The notes below the pieces were generated by a model. That model was given only the letters and a program-made list of their open reading frames with translations. It was not told the origin of the DNA and did no database searches. Shown here piece by piece: positions 34,819-46,587 of a stretch of DNA of 64,000 bases (positions are counted from its first letter, which is position 1; each line of letters starts with the position of its first letter). The position numbers were made by a program, and so were the translations under genes. Origin of the DNA: Pontibacter mucosus (lineage in GTDB: Bacteria > Bacteroidota > Bacteroidia > Cytophagales > Hymenobacteraceae); the NCBI RefSeq assembly GCF_003054055.1, contig NZ_QBKI01000012.1, positions 1-64,000 of the forward strand, in the 5' to 3' direction.

Positions 34819-35018
34819 ATTCCATACTTAGACCCCCCAAAGCCAAACCGGAAGTATAATAGTATGGCTATAGAGTTCCGCTCCAATTGACTGCATCGAT
34901 TTGCAATACTTTATCCGATCATAAAGTACTGCTACCTGATCTTCTTAAACTTTGTGCAGGACTAAGCAGTAAAATCAATTTTAATCGATATCACGCCCAT
35001 TCATAAAGGAAATCCCCC

Positions 35019-36278
35019 ATGAGCCTAGCTAAAAAATCATTTATACCGTTTGCGCTGCTTGCATTGGTTGCTGCCGGCTGCGGCGAGGAACGCACTACTG
35101 ACAAAGAAGCCAGCACACCACCCCAAACAGACCAGAGCGATTGCCAGCCACTTGAAACACGCGCTCCTAGTGATCCGAATCAGAAGCCAACTTTCCCGGA
35201 ACAAACCCGCGCCTGTGCTGTCAAGTCAGATGTAGCCCTCGATGTGCAGGTGCTAACCAAAGGGCTCGCCAAGCCCTGGGCGGTGGAGCCGCTTCCTAAC
35301 GGGGATTTGCTCGTAACGGAGAAGCCCGGCCGTTTGCGCATCGTCTCGGCCAGCGGCCAGGTCGGCAAGCCCATCACCGGGGTGCCGAAAGTAGACGCGC
35401 GTGGTCAGGGAGGCTTGCTGGATGTGGCCCTGAGCCCGAACTTTGCCTCAGACCGCACCATTTACTGGAGCTTTACCGAACCGCGCAAAGGCGGGAACGC
35501 CACCAGCGTAGCGCGCGGCGTGCTCTCGCAGGACAGGAGCCGGCTGGATCAGGTACGGGTCATTTTCCAGGCGCTGCCCACCTATGACGGCACCATGCAC
35601 TACGGCTCCCGCATCAATTTTGACAAGGATGGCATGCTGCTGGTGACGCTCGGCGAGCGTTCAGACCTGAAGATACGGCCACAGGCCCAGCACATGGACA
35701 GCCACATGGGCAAGATAGTACGCATCACACCGGAGGGTAAGGCGCCAAATGACAATCCTTTCGTTGGCCAGAAAGGCGCCTTGCCGGAAATATGGACCGT
35801 TGGGCACCGCAACGTGCAGGCTGCTGCCGTAGATGGTGAGGGAAGGCTGTGGGTCGTGGAAATGGGGCCTAAGGGAGGCGACGAGCTGAACCTGATTGAA
35901 AAAGGCAAAAATTACGGCTGGCCGCTGGTAACTTTTGGCACAGAGTATTCGGGCAGTCCCGTGCCAAATGCCGTGACAACCCGCGAGGGCTTTGTGGATC
36001 CGGTGTATTACTGGGATCCTGTGATAGCCCCCTCCGGCGCGCAGTTCTACAGCGGTGACGCCTTTCCGGAATGGCGCGGCAACCTTTTTGTGGGCGGCAT
36101 GAAAGAGACGCGATTGGTACGCCTGGTGATTGAGAATGGTCGTGTCACAGGCGAAGAACACCTGCTCGCCGACCGGGGCCAGCGCATTCGCGACGTGAAG
36201 CAGGGACCGGACGGAGCGCTGTACGTGGTGACAGACCAGGAAAACGGCGAGCTCTGGAAGATAACGCCGCAGCGTTAG
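35019..36278 (+). CDS. PQQ-dependent soluble aldose sugar dehydrogenase (YliI/Asd-like), lipoprotein
   Basis: The 419-residue precursor has a lipobox LVAAGC with Cys21. The six-bladed beta-propeller of the sGDH/Asd family follows, with GLAKPWAVEPLPNGDLLVTE (about 84-103), DARGQGGLLDVALSPNFA, THYGSR-like MHYGSRINFD, VWVVEMGPKGGDELN, and VDPVYYWDPVIAPSGAQFYS. The HG-type catalytic histidine of sGDH appears in GHRNVQAAAVDGEGRL. The enzyme would oxidise aldoses to lactones with PQQ outside the cytoplasm. No PQQ biosynthesis gene is in the window, so the cofactor would have to be imported or made elsewhere. Confidence 0.94.
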   Translation: MSLAKKSFIPFALLALVAAGCGEERTTDKEASTPPQTDQSDCQPLETRAPSDPNQKPTFPEQTRACAVKSDVALDVQVLTKGLAKPWAVEPLPNGDLLVTEKPGRLRIVSASGQVGKPITGVPKVDARGQGGLLDVALSPNFASDRTIYWSFTEPRKGGNATSVARGVLSQDRSRLDQVRVIFQALPTYDGTMHYGSRINFDKDGMLLVTLGERSDLKIRPQAQHMDSHMGKIVRITPEGKAPNDNPFVGQKGALPEIWTVGHRNVQAAAVDGEGRLWVVEMGPKGGDELNLIEKGKNYGWPLVTFGTEYSGSPVPNAVTTREGFVDPVYYWDPVIAPSGAQFYSGDAFPEWRGNLFVGGMKETRLVRLVIENGRVTGEEHLLADRGQRIRDVKQGPDGALYVVTDQENGELWKITPQR

Positions 36279-36317
36279 TAACTATACCTCCCAGCCACAG
36301 GAAAAATGCATTCTCAC

Positions 36318-36351
36318 AAAAAAGGACAGGCCCTGCAGCCTGTCCTTTTTT
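36318..36351 (+). terminator. Bidirectional terminator between sugar dehydrogenase and DUF2911 genes
   Basis: AAAAAAGGACAGGC and GCCTGTCCTTTTTT form a symmetric stem with a CCTGCA loop. It serves the convergent genes on both sides. Confidence 0.95.
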
Positions 36352-36382
36352 ATGTCGCCCAGATTGCTTTGTGATTCTTTAA

Positions 36383-37015
36383 TTATGCTTGCTCGATGGG
36401 CAGCGACAGGCGTAGCTTTTCCCAGGAGATGATAAGCGCCCCTTTGCTATCTGTTTCTGATTGAAAGTGGTATCGCAGGCGCTCCTGGTGCTGGTCTGTC
36501 GTATCGGGCTTCACAGTGAAGCGCAGCACATCTTCCTTCTCCGAGTAATCGTCCGCCAGGTGCTGCTCCCACTTTTTATTGATGATGATGGTCCACTCGT
36601 CCTGCCCCGGAATGGTGAACAGGGCATATTTTCCCGCAGGTAAATACTTTCCGCCTATGGTAATATCCTTATCCGTAGTCAGGCTGGTAGCCGAGTGAGC
36701 CCCAGTTACCCACACCTGGTTATAGGCCACGAGTCCGCCCCAAATCACACGCCCACGCACGGCCGGGGAGTGATAGTGGAGCGTCAGGTGCGCGTTCCCT
36801 ACCATACCATGCGCCTCGGCTTTGAGGCTGCCTTTGAGCGTATCGGGCTCCGCCTGCTCCTGTATGGCCAGGCTGTTTTCTTCTTCCACCGCCCCGGCAT
36901 GCGCGGCATGACTGGTTTCTTCGACCGTAGCTTCCTGCTCCCGTTCTGGCTGGCTGCAATAGGTCAAGGTAAAACTTAGAAGTGCGGCCGCAACTAGCGT
37001 AAATTGCTGTTTCAT
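36383..37015 (-). CDS. DUF2911 family lipoprotein
   Basis: I start at the ATG at 37015-37013, where a lipoprotein signal ending FTLTYC (Cys20) begins; this gives 210 residues. The DUF2911 domain carries HYHSPAVRGRVIWGGLVAYN at about 82-101 and KDITIGGKYLPAGKYALFTI, with DEWTIIINKKWEQHLADDY after it, typical of this Bacteroidota family. The function of DUF2911 is unknown. The protein would face the periplasm or the cell surface. Confidence 0.9.
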   Translation of the reverse strand: MKQQFTLVAAALLSFTLTYCSQPEREQEATVEETSHAAHAGAVEEENSLAIQEQAEPDTLKGSLKAEAHGMVGNAHLTLHYHSPAVRGRVIWGGLVAYNQVWVTGAHSATSLTTDKDITIGGKYLPAGKYALFTIPGQDEWTIIINKKWEQHLADDYSEKEDVLRFTVKPDTTDQHQERLRYHFQSETDSKGALIISWEKLRLSLPIEQA

Positions 37016-37383
37016 GTATAGAAGGTGTGTGCTTTCAGGTCTACAGGGTGTCTGTGCCTTCAAAAAGTAAAGCTATAAAATGCGCCGGAAATATTGTTAT
37101 TTTCGGCTATTATTTACTCCCCCAGCAGTCAGGATGGGCAATAGGCCGCCTCATACCCTGCTTACCATATTCCACAGCGCATGTACCTGTTGTTGGCCAG
37201 CCTAGTTCCGGCTTCCTTTGTGTGCTGCTCCCGATAAATTATGTAACTTCTTTTTGATTTTTTGAAACACCCCTTTAAGATGAATATGGTACTATTGCGC
37301 ATAGCTGCCTTGCGTTTATACTTTGTCTCCTTTTAAGCAGACAGCTAATTAACAAAGGTTTAATCCCTCTAAATAATAAAAGT
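37016..37383. other. Spacer between divergent DUF2911 and copper ATPase genes
   Basis: The 368 bp contain no composite repeat and no credible gene. A TTGCG...TATACTTTG arrangement near 37311-37325, about 60 bp before the ATPase start, could be a promoter, but its -7 box does not fit TAnnTTTG exactly. Confidence 0.4.
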
Positions 37384-39486
37384 ATGAACCACGAGCATCA
37401 CCACCACAACCATCACCCCCGAACCGAGAAGGGCCAGGCAACAGAGCGGCTGGAGGAGCAGGCGCTGCATGGCCACGAGCAGGCCATGCACAGCGATACC
37501 TCGGGCCACCCGCCGCACGGTGACCATGGCGTGCACGGCCACGACCACCACCGCATGATGATAGAGGATTTTAAAAAGCGCTTCTGGGTGTCGCTGGTGC
37601 TGTCGGTGCCTGTCATCGTCCTCAGTCCGATGGTGCAGCACATCCTGGGCTTCTCGCTGGATATTCCCTACAGTATGTACATCGCCTTTATACTTTCCTC
37701 CGTCATCTATTTCTATGGCGGCTGGCCTTTCCTTACTGGTCTGGCCGAAGAGGTGAAGAAGGCTGCTCCGGGCATGATGACGCTGATCGGGGTAGCCATT
37801 ACGGTGGCCTACCTCTACAGCACGGCCATCGTGTTCGGCCTGCAGGGCATGGACTTCTTCTGGGAGCTGGCCACACTGATTGTAATCATGCTGCTGGGCC
37901 ACTGGATTGAGATGAAGTCGGTGCTGGGGGCCTCTAAGGCGCTGGAACTGCTGGTAAGCATGATGCCCGCCGAGGCCATGCTCCTCCGCGACGGAGAGAC
38001 AGTAAAAGTACGCATCGAGGAACTGCAGAAGGGCGATCTGATACTGGTGAAGCCGGGCGAGAAAGTGCCTGCTGACGGCGTGGTGGAAGACGGCGAGAGC
38101 CACCTGAACGAGAGTATGCTGACCGGCGAGAGCAAGCCGGTGAAAAAATCCAAAGGCGAAAAAGTGATTGGCGGCTCCATTAACGGCAACGGGGCACTGC
38201 GGGTGCGGGTGGAATTCACAGGAAAGGAGAGCTACCTCAACAAGGTGATTAACCTGGTGCAGGAGGCGCAGAAAACCAAGTCCGAGACGCAGCGGCTGGC
38301 CGACAGGGCCGCCAAATGGCTGACCTACGTGGCGCTGACCGCCGGCTTTGGCACCTTTGCCGTGTGGCTTATACTTGGGCAGGACCTGGCCTTTGCATTG
38401 GAGCGGATGGTGACGGTGATGGTTATTTCCTGTCCGCACGCGCTGGGGCTGGCCGTGCCGCTGGTGGTGGCCATTTCCACGGCCGTGTCGGCCAACAACG
38501 GCCTGCTCATCCGCAACCGCACCGCCTTCGAGAACTCCCGCAAAATCACTACCGTCATCTTCGATAAGACCGGCACCCTGACCCAGGGTTCCCATGAGAT
38601 TGCCTCCCTCGTGGTTTTTGACAAAGCCATGGACGAGCGGGAAATGCTGCGCCTGGCAGCTGGCGTGGAGCAGAACTCGGAGCACTTCATCGCGCAAAGC
38701 ATACTGCGCCGGGCAAAGGACGAAAGTATAACTGTGCCGGCTTCACAGGCATTCAACTACCTGCCGGGAAAAGGCTTGGAAGGTACGGTGGAAGGAAAGG
38801 ACGTGAAGGTGGTGGGCCCGAACTACATCCGCGAGTTCAACATTCCCGTGCCCGCCAGCCAGGCAGAGGAAGGCGTGGAGACGGTGGTGTATGTGCTGGT
38901 GGAGGACAAGCCGGTTGGCTACATCGCCATGCGCGACCAGATCCGGGAAGAGTCGGCCGGGGCCATACGGGTGCTGAAGGAGAACGGCATCAAAAACCTG
39001 CTGCTCACCGGCGACAACGAGCGCGTGGCCAAGAGCGTGAGCGACCAGCTGCAGATGGACGGCTTCCTGGCCAACGTGCTGCCCCACCAGAAGCAGGAGA
39101 AGGTGAAGGAACTGCAGGCTAAAGGTGAGTTCGTGGCCATGACGGGCGACGGCGTGAACGACGCCCCTGCCCTGGCGCAGGCCGATGTGGGTATCGCCGT
39201 GGGGTCAGGCACCGACGTGGCCGCCGAAACCGCCGACATCATCCTGGTAAACAGCAACCCGCGGGACATCGCCTCGCTTATACTTTTCGGCAAGGCCACC
39301 TACCGCAAAATGATTCAGAACCTGATCTGGGCCACAGGCTACAACGTTATCGCGTTGCCGCTGGCCGCAGGCGTGCTCTACCACCAGGGCATTATGGTAT
39401 CGCCGGCCGTGGGCGCCGCGCTCATGAGCCTGAGCACCGTGATAGTGGCCATCAACGCGCAATTGCTGCGCAGGGAGATAAAGTAA
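37384..39486 (+). CDS. copB: Copper-translocating P1B ATPase, CPH type (CopB-like)
   Basis: The 700-residue protein starts with a histidine-rich region of about 60 residues in place of a heavy-metal-associated domain. Eight membrane segments surround the CPH motif (Cys350-His352 in ISCPHALGLAVP), which marks the P1B-3 CopB branch. The phosphorylation site DKTGTLT has Asp394, the TGES loop is in SMLTGESKPV, and the hinge GDGVNDAPAL has Asp589. The enzyme exports Cu(I)/Cu(II) or Ag from the cytoplasm. A Met-rich lipoprotein gene follows on the same strand 86 bp later. Confidence 0.96.
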   Translation: MNHEHHHHNHHPRTEKGQATERLEEQALHGHEQAMHSDTSGHPPHGDHGVHGHDHHRMMIEDFKKRFWVSLVLSVPVIVLSPMVQHILGFSLDIPYSMYIAFILSSVIYFYGGWPFLTGLAEEVKKAAPGMMTLIGVAITVAYLYSTAIVFGLQGMDFFWELATLIVIMLLGHWIEMKSVLGASKALELLVSMMPAEAMLLRDGETVKVRIEELQKGDLILVKPGEKVPADGVVEDGESHLNESMLTGESKPVKKSKGEKVIGGSINGNGALRVRVEFTGKESYLNKVINLVQEAQKTKSETQRLADRAAKWLTYVALTAGFGTFAVWLILGQDLAFALERMVTVMVISCPHALGLAVPLVVAISTAVSANNGLLIRNRTAFENSRKITTVIFDKTGTLTQGSHEIASLVVFDKAMDEREMLRLAAGVEQNSEHFIAQSILRRAKDESITVPASQAFNYLPGKGLEGTVEGKDVKVVGPNYIREFNIPVPASQAEEGVETVVYVLVEDKPVGYIAMRDQIREESAGAIRVLKENGIKNLLLTGDNERVAKSVSDQLQMDGFLANVLPHQKQEKVKELQAKGEFVAMTGDGVNDAPALAQADVGIAVGSGTDVAAETADIILVNSNPRDIASLILFGKATYRKMIQNLIWATGYNVIALPLAAGVLYHQGIMVSPAVGAALMSLSTVIVAINAQLLRREIK

Positions 39487-39571
39487 AGCCGGCTATACTT
39501 TGAGGAAAGGAAGAGACTATACTTTCTGGCGTGCGTAAGTATAACCATATCACAACCAAGAACTTACAGCC

Positions 39572-40054
39572 ATGAAAAACTTGAAAATATCTTTCATTTT
39601 TCTGTTTGCGTTAGCAGCAAGCAGTTGCCAGCAGCAGGCTAGCGTGCAGGAAGTCATGGAATCCGAATCACAGCGCAAGCAAGTATACGCCACCATCATG
39701 GATAACCCCGAGATGCGCCAGGAGATGATGCAGGCGATGCGCGCACACCCGCAGGGCGGCATGATGATGCGGGGTGGCCGGATGGGCCGGGGCCCGATGA
39801 TGGGAGACACCACCATGATGATGAGCGACACGGCCAGGATGGGTGGCATGAGCCGGGAAAACATGCGCACGTTGATGCAGCAAATGATAGCAGCCTGCGC
39901 CGAAGACTCGGCCAACTGCAACCAGATGGCGCAGATGATGACACAGCACCGCCAGATGATGCAGGGCATGATGCACCAAATGCGCCAGAAAGGTATGATG
40001 GGTGAAAACTGTTACCAGCAGGTGATGAAGAATATGAGCCAAACCACCAAGTAA
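39572..40054 (+). CDS. Methionine-rich lipoprotein, probable copper-binding periplasmic protein
   Basis: The 160-residue precursor ends its signal at AASSC (Cys19). By hand count 33 residues are Met, many in MMxxM or MM runs (GGMMMRGGRMGRGPMM; QMMQGMMHQM), with several His and three further Cys. Met- and His-rich stretches of this kind bind Cu(I) in CusF-, PcoE- and CopM-like proteins. The position directly behind the CopB-type ATPase gene supports a role as a periplasmic copper sponge or chaperone (inference). The first half also resembles the Spy/CpxP-like helical style, without the family signature. Confidence 0.85.
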   Translation: MKNLKISFIFLFALAASSCQQQASVQEVMESESQRKQVYATIMDNPEMRQEMMQAMRAHPQGGMMMRGGRMGRGPMMGDTTMMMSDTARMGGMSRENMRTLMQQMIAACAEDSANCNQMAQMMTQHRQMMQGMMHQMRQKGMMGENCYQQVMKNMSQTTK

Positions 40055-40136
40055 CATTCCCGTTACTCTGCTAAAGAAGCGCCTCTGCCGCGAAAAGAGA
40101 CTTCGGGGTGCTTCTCTAATAAAACAAATTTTAAAC

Positions 40137-40406
40137 ATGACCGATGTAAGTACAGAGCACCCCGACAGACTTCCTGCAGTGGAGCTTGTGGAGCAGGGGC
40201 GTAAGATAGTGTTCCATAAAGACTGCCTGGGAGATGTGAAAGTGAGCCGCAGCATAAACAATGGTCCGTGGGATGTTCTGACGGACCAGGCAAGGTCGCC
40301 ATACTTAGACCACGAGGAGTTTCCGGCTGGCACGCATTTACGCTATGAGGTGGAGATGGAACAGGATAACGAACGGAAGAAGTATGAACTGGAAGTGATG
40401 CTTTGA
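40137..40406 (+). CDS. Small hypothetical protein, 89 residues
   Basis: This soluble 89-residue protein has no signal peptide and no membrane segment. Strand-like stretches (GRKIVFHKDCLGDVKVSRSI and THLRYEVEMEQDNERKKYEL) suggest a small all-beta fold. I do not recognise a family. It lies directly ahead of rsgA (33 bp to the ATG at 40439), so co-transcription is likely. A TTG-start frame overlapping its stop by 4 bp is possible but less likely than the ATG. Confidence 0.72.
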   Translation: MTDVSTEHPDRLPAVELVEQGRKIVFHKDCLGDVKVSRSINNGPWDVLTDQARSPYLDHEEFPAGTHLRYEVEMEQDNERKKYELEVML

Positions 40407-40438
40407 ATGCCGCCAGTCCTCCTTATACCCCCGCCGCT

Positions 40439-41506
40439 ATGAAACCAGAAGACCTAGGCTATAACGAGTCGCTCGAAAAATACAGGGTTGAGCATAACCT
40501 GGGTGGCTTTGAGGCAGGCAGAGTGGTGGCAGCGCATAAAGAGCGCTACATCGTGAGGACTGCCGAGGGTGAGTTTGAGGCAGAGATTACCGGCCACCTG
40601 CGCTTTACGGCCAAAACCCGCGAAGATTTCCCTGCTGTTGGCGACTGGGTTGCAGTTTCTCCCTTCGACTCCGGCCTTGCCATTATCCATGCTATACTTC
40701 CGAGGTCGTCTGTTCTAAAGAGGCAGGCAGTGGGCAGCTCAGCCGAGGTGCAGGTTATCGCCGCCAACATCGACTACGCCTTCCTGGTACAGGCCGTAGA
40801 CCGCGACTTTAACGTGAACAGGCTGGAGCGCTACCTTACCATCTGTCACGCCTCAAACGTACAGCCTATTATTGTGCTCACCAAAACCGATTTGATCGAC
40901 CGCACACGCCTGGAAGGTATCATCCAAAGTATAAAAGCGCGCATCAAAGATGTTCCGGTCATAGCCATCAGTAACGAGACGCGGAGCGGATTTAAGGAGC
41001 TGCAGGCATTTATCAGGAAAGGCAAGACCTATTGTTTGCTGGGCTCCTCGGGTGTAGGTAAATCAAGCTTGCTGAACAACCTGTCGGGCAGAGGTATCAT
41101 GCGGACAGATGCCATTAGCCGGAGCACCAGCAAAGGCAGGCACGTCACAACTCACCGGGAGGTGGTTTTGCTGGAAAGTGGCGGAATTCTCATCGACAAC
41201 CCGGGAATGCGGGAAGTAGGTATAGCGGACAGCTCCGGAGGACTGGAAACCACTTTTGAAAGTATAGCGCAGCTGGCGCAGAAGTGTAAATTTAAAGACT
41301 GCACCCATACCGCTGAGGCGGGTTGCGCAGTGCTGGCAGCCGTGGAAGCCGGCGAAATAGACAGGGCCTCTTATGAAAATTACATGAAAATGGCCCGTGA
41401 AAAGTCTCACTTCGAAGCAACGGTGGCAGAGCGCAGGAAGAAAGACAAGGCTTTCGGCAAGATGATCCGGAACATCAAGAAAGACATCCGAAAAAGGGAG
41501 GAATAG
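40439..41506 (+). CDS. rsgA: Ribosome small subunit-dependent GTPase A
   Basis: From the ATG at 40439 the protein has 355 residues. It shows the circularly permuted GTPase order, with an N-terminal OB-fold, G4 LTKTDLID, then G1 GSSGVGKSSLLNNLSG, a switch region HVTTHREVVLL and G3 DNPGMRE. The C-terminal zinc site is CKFKDCTHTAEAGC (Cys, Cys, His, Cys). RsgA checks 30S maturation in the cytoplasm and releases RbfA. An upstream TTG in frame overlaps the preceding gene by 4 bp and may be an alternative start. The zinc residues and GTPase motifs are all present. Confidence 0.96.
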   Translation: MKPEDLGYNESLEKYRVEHNLGGFEAGRVVAAHKERYIVRTAEGEFEAEITGHLRFTAKTREDFPAVGDWVAVSPFDSGLAIIHAILPRSSVLKRQAVGSSAEVQVIAANIDYAFLVQAVDRDFNVNRLERYLTICHASNVQPIIVLTKTDLIDRTRLEGIIQSIKARIKDVPVIAISNETRSGFKELQAFIRKGKTYCLLGSSGVGKSSLLNNLSGRGIMRTDAISRSTSKGRHVTTHREVVLLESGGILIDNPGMREVGIADSSGGLETTFESIAQLAQKCKFKDCTHTAEAGCAVLAAVEAGEIDRASYENYMKMAREKSHFEATVAERRKKDKAFGKMIRNIKKDIRKREE

Positions 41507-41548
41507 CGACCTCCCGAATGCCCCTCTCACCTCCCCGAGATTAGAAAA

Positions 41549-42361
41549 TCAGTTTGCCTTCAGTGTACCTCTCTTTACTTTTCTGACGGACGGAGAAGAA
41601 ACAAAGTATAAAACAAAGCCGGAAACTACGGTAAACAGACCAAAGATTGAGAACGCCTTCAGCAGCACGTTGCCGAAGTTGTCGCGTCCCGCATAGTCCA
41701 TGGTGTGCAGCATCCAGAGGAAGTCGAACACGCGCCACTGGTTATGGCGTATGGATTGAAAAGTACCCAGTTCTGCCGCGACATAGACCGTGCTGTTGCC
41801 TGGCTGGCTGAAGGTAATGGCCCAGGCTGGCAGCGGCTTGCCCCGGTACTCGTGGTGGCTGCCCACCTCCGTCAGGTACTCCACCCCTTCCACCTGCTGC
41901 GGATTCGTTACATGTCCTTTGGCGACAAGTATAGCTTCTTCTTTGGTGAGAGGCTGCAGGAACTCACCGCTTTCGGCGTTCGCCAGCTGCACCTTCAGGT
42001 TGGAGGAAGTATGGCCGTTTCCATGTCCACTTGCTTCATGCCCCGCATGGTCCATGGCACCGGAAAAATAGAGCACCTGGTAGGCAGGTACCCCGGCAAT
42101 CTCCACCAATTGCACCGACATCACCGAATCCAGACCACCGCTAGCTTTGAGCTTGTCCAGCACCACCTGCGGCGACACTAGGTTTATACTTGCCGGGAAG
42201 TGGCCCCGCTCCGCCCGCAGGTGGTCGCCGTGTACCTTGTCCAGGTCGTTCCAGCTAAAGTATAACCCGCCCAGAGTCCAGAGGAAGAACTGCACGCCCA
42301 GCAAAAGGCCCAGGTAGCGGTGCGATTTGCGGATATAGTAGTGATTGCTTTTGAGCTTCAT
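41549..42361 (-). CDS. PepSY-domain membrane protein
   Basis: The ATG at 42361-42359 gives 270 residues. An N-terminal segment (about 12-36, YLGLLLGVQFFLWTLGGLYF) is followed by a periplasmic PepSY-type domain with repeated substrate-like strands. A second membrane region lies near the C-terminus (AFSIFGLFTVVSGFVLYFV). PepSY membrane proteins are often found with iron or copper uptake and reductases; here the copper genes lie 1.5 kb away on the other strand. The histidine-rich stretch DHAGHEASGHGNGH (about 110-125) could bind metal. The exact role is unknown. Confidence 0.88.
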   Translation of the reverse strand: MKLKSNHYYIRKSHRYLGLLLGVQFFLWTLGGLYFSWNDLDKVHGDHLRAERGHFPASINLVSPQVVLDKLKASGGLDSVMSVQLVEIAGVPAYQVLYFSGAMDHAGHEASGHGNGHTSSNLKVQLANAESGEFLQPLTKEEAILVAKGHVTNPQQVEGVEYLTEVGSHHEYRGKPLPAWAITFSQPGNSTVYVAAELGTFQSIRHNQWRVFDFLWMLHTMDYAGRDNFGNVLLKAFSIFGLFTVVSGFVLYFVSSPSVRKVKRGTLKAN

Positions 42362-42606
42362 ACACCTAAATATAAGCAAATCCCTCAGACCAAAACATCC
42401 CTCCCGAAAAAGTATAAACCATACTTTCCTGAGAGCTTTTCAGGAAACGGCACACACACATTAGCGGCGATTATGATGTATAGATATTTTTTATGTTGTA
42501 GCTTTACCATGCAAAACGTGCTTACCTGCAAGATTGCCACTAACTCTAGGTAGGTGGGTACGGCCATGGTAAGTATAAAATCTCAAAATCAACACATTAC
42601 CTGCAT

Positions 42607-44028
<1,422 letters not shown>

Positions 44029-44140
44029 GCGCGGCACAAGAGATTAAGAACACAGCTCAACATTCATACTTTAAATTGCATAACAGCGGACGGCCGGGAA
44101 AGAAGGCTGCTCTGCAATAGAACAAATACGCATCACTTCA

Positions 44141-45649
<1,509 letters not shown>

Positions 45650-45670
45650 AAACAAATTTAGCAACGTACA

Positions 45671-46402
45671 ATGGTTACCATTTTTAAAGATACCAGTTAC
45701 CTGAGCCAAAAGGCTGCAGAGTTGTTTGTAGAGGCAGCCCAGGAGGCAGTTCAGAAAAATGGCCGCTTTATCGTGGCGCTGACGGGCGGTTCTTCGCCGA
45801 AGCAGCTGTACCAGCTCTTGGCGCAGGCTCCTTATAAAGACCAAATGCCGTGGCAGCAGACCTTTATTTTCTGGGGCGACGAGCGCTGGGTACCACTAAC
45901 TGATGAGCGCAGCAACGCCAAAATGGCCAAGGAACTGCTCTTGGATAAGGTGCCGGTGCCGCAGGAGCAGATCTTCCCGATGTGGGCCGATATGGAGCCG
46001 GAAGCTTATGCGCAAAAGTATGAGCAGATTCTCAAAAACCTTTTCAAAGGCCAGGAGCCGGCGTTTGACCTTATACTTTTAGGCATGGGCGATGACGGCC
46101 ATACGGCCTCCTTGTTCCCGCACACCGAGGTGCTGCAGGAGCAGGAAAAATGGGTAGACGCCTATTACCTGAAGCCACAGTCCATGCACCGCATCACCCT
46201 CACAGCCCCGATCATCAACCAGGCCAACCGCATCCTGTTCATGACCTTTGGGGAGAATAAAGCCAAGGCATTATACGAGGTGCTGGAAGGAGAACGTAAC
46301 CCGCAGGAATATCCCTCACAGCTCATCCAACCCAAACAGGGCGGTGAGATTTACTGGTACGTGGATGACAAAGCAGCTTCTAAGCTGGAGAAGTATAAAT
46401 AA
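45671..46402 (+). CDS. pgl: 6-Phosphogluconolactonase
   Basis: The 243-residue protein has LTGGSSPKQLYQLLA (38-52), FWGDERWVPLTDERSNAKMA (about 71-90) and LILLGMGDDGHTASLFPHT, all hallmarks of the DevB/Pgl family of the glucosamine-6-phosphate isomerase fold. It hydrolyses 6-phosphogluconolactone between the Zwf and Gnd steps. It begins 21 bp after the zwf stop, so the two are translated from one transcript. Two hairpins follow the gene. Confidence 0.97.
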   Translation: MVTIFKDTSYLSQKAAELFVEAAQEAVQKNGRFIVALTGGSSPKQLYQLLAQAPYKDQMPWQQTFIFWGDERWVPLTDERSNAKMAKELLLDKVPVPQEQIFPMWADMEPEAYAQKYEQILKNLFKGQEPAFDLILLGMGDDGHTASLFPHTEVLQEQEKWVDAYYLKPQSMHRITLTAPIINQANRILFMTFGENKAKALYEVLEGERNPQEYPSQLIQPKQGGEIYWYVDDKAASKLEKYK

Positions 46403-46414
46403 GGTTTGGAAAGT

Positions 46415-46457
46415 GGGCTCTTAGAGTATAAAAGGAGATATTATACTTTAAGAGCCC
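46415..46457. other. Hairpin with AAGTATA in the stem
   Basis: GGGCTCTTAGAGTATAA pairs with TTATACTTTAAGAGCCC over 16 bp with one mismatch. It precedes the true terminator. It is one of the few places where the AAGTATA motif forms part of a clear secondary structure. Confidence 0.7.
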
Positions 46458-46471
46458 TCCTTCTAATTATC

Positions 46472-46510
46472 GACAGCCTCTTTGCTAAAGTAGAGAGGCT
46501 GTTTTTTTTT
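46472..46510 (+). terminator. Terminator of the gnd-zwf-pgl unit
   Basis: ACAGCCTCTTT and AGAGAGGCTGT form a stem with a GCTAAAGT loop, followed by nine or more T. Confidence 0.92.
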
Positions 46511-46587
46511 AAATACTTTCGATTCTTATCAGGTATGCAATCAAAGTATAAATTGATGCTCAACTAATTTACTTATAATCGCCTTCA

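Larger units (their letters stand above)
34359..35018. other. Spacer with palindrome, gene remnant and AAGTATA motifs
   Basis: The 660 bp hold AAGTATA copies (34356-34410), the CCCCTCC palindrome at 34508-34590 and a coding-like minus-strand remnant at 34635-34818 (both listed separately). An AAAGGAAAT site lies shortly before the sugar dehydrogenase ATG. Confidence 0.6.

Noticed and set aside
37369..38697. 442-codon minus-strand frame across the copper ATPase gene
   Set aside because: Histidine-rich only because of the complementary codon pattern of the ATPase; the plus-strand product has every P-type ATPase motif.
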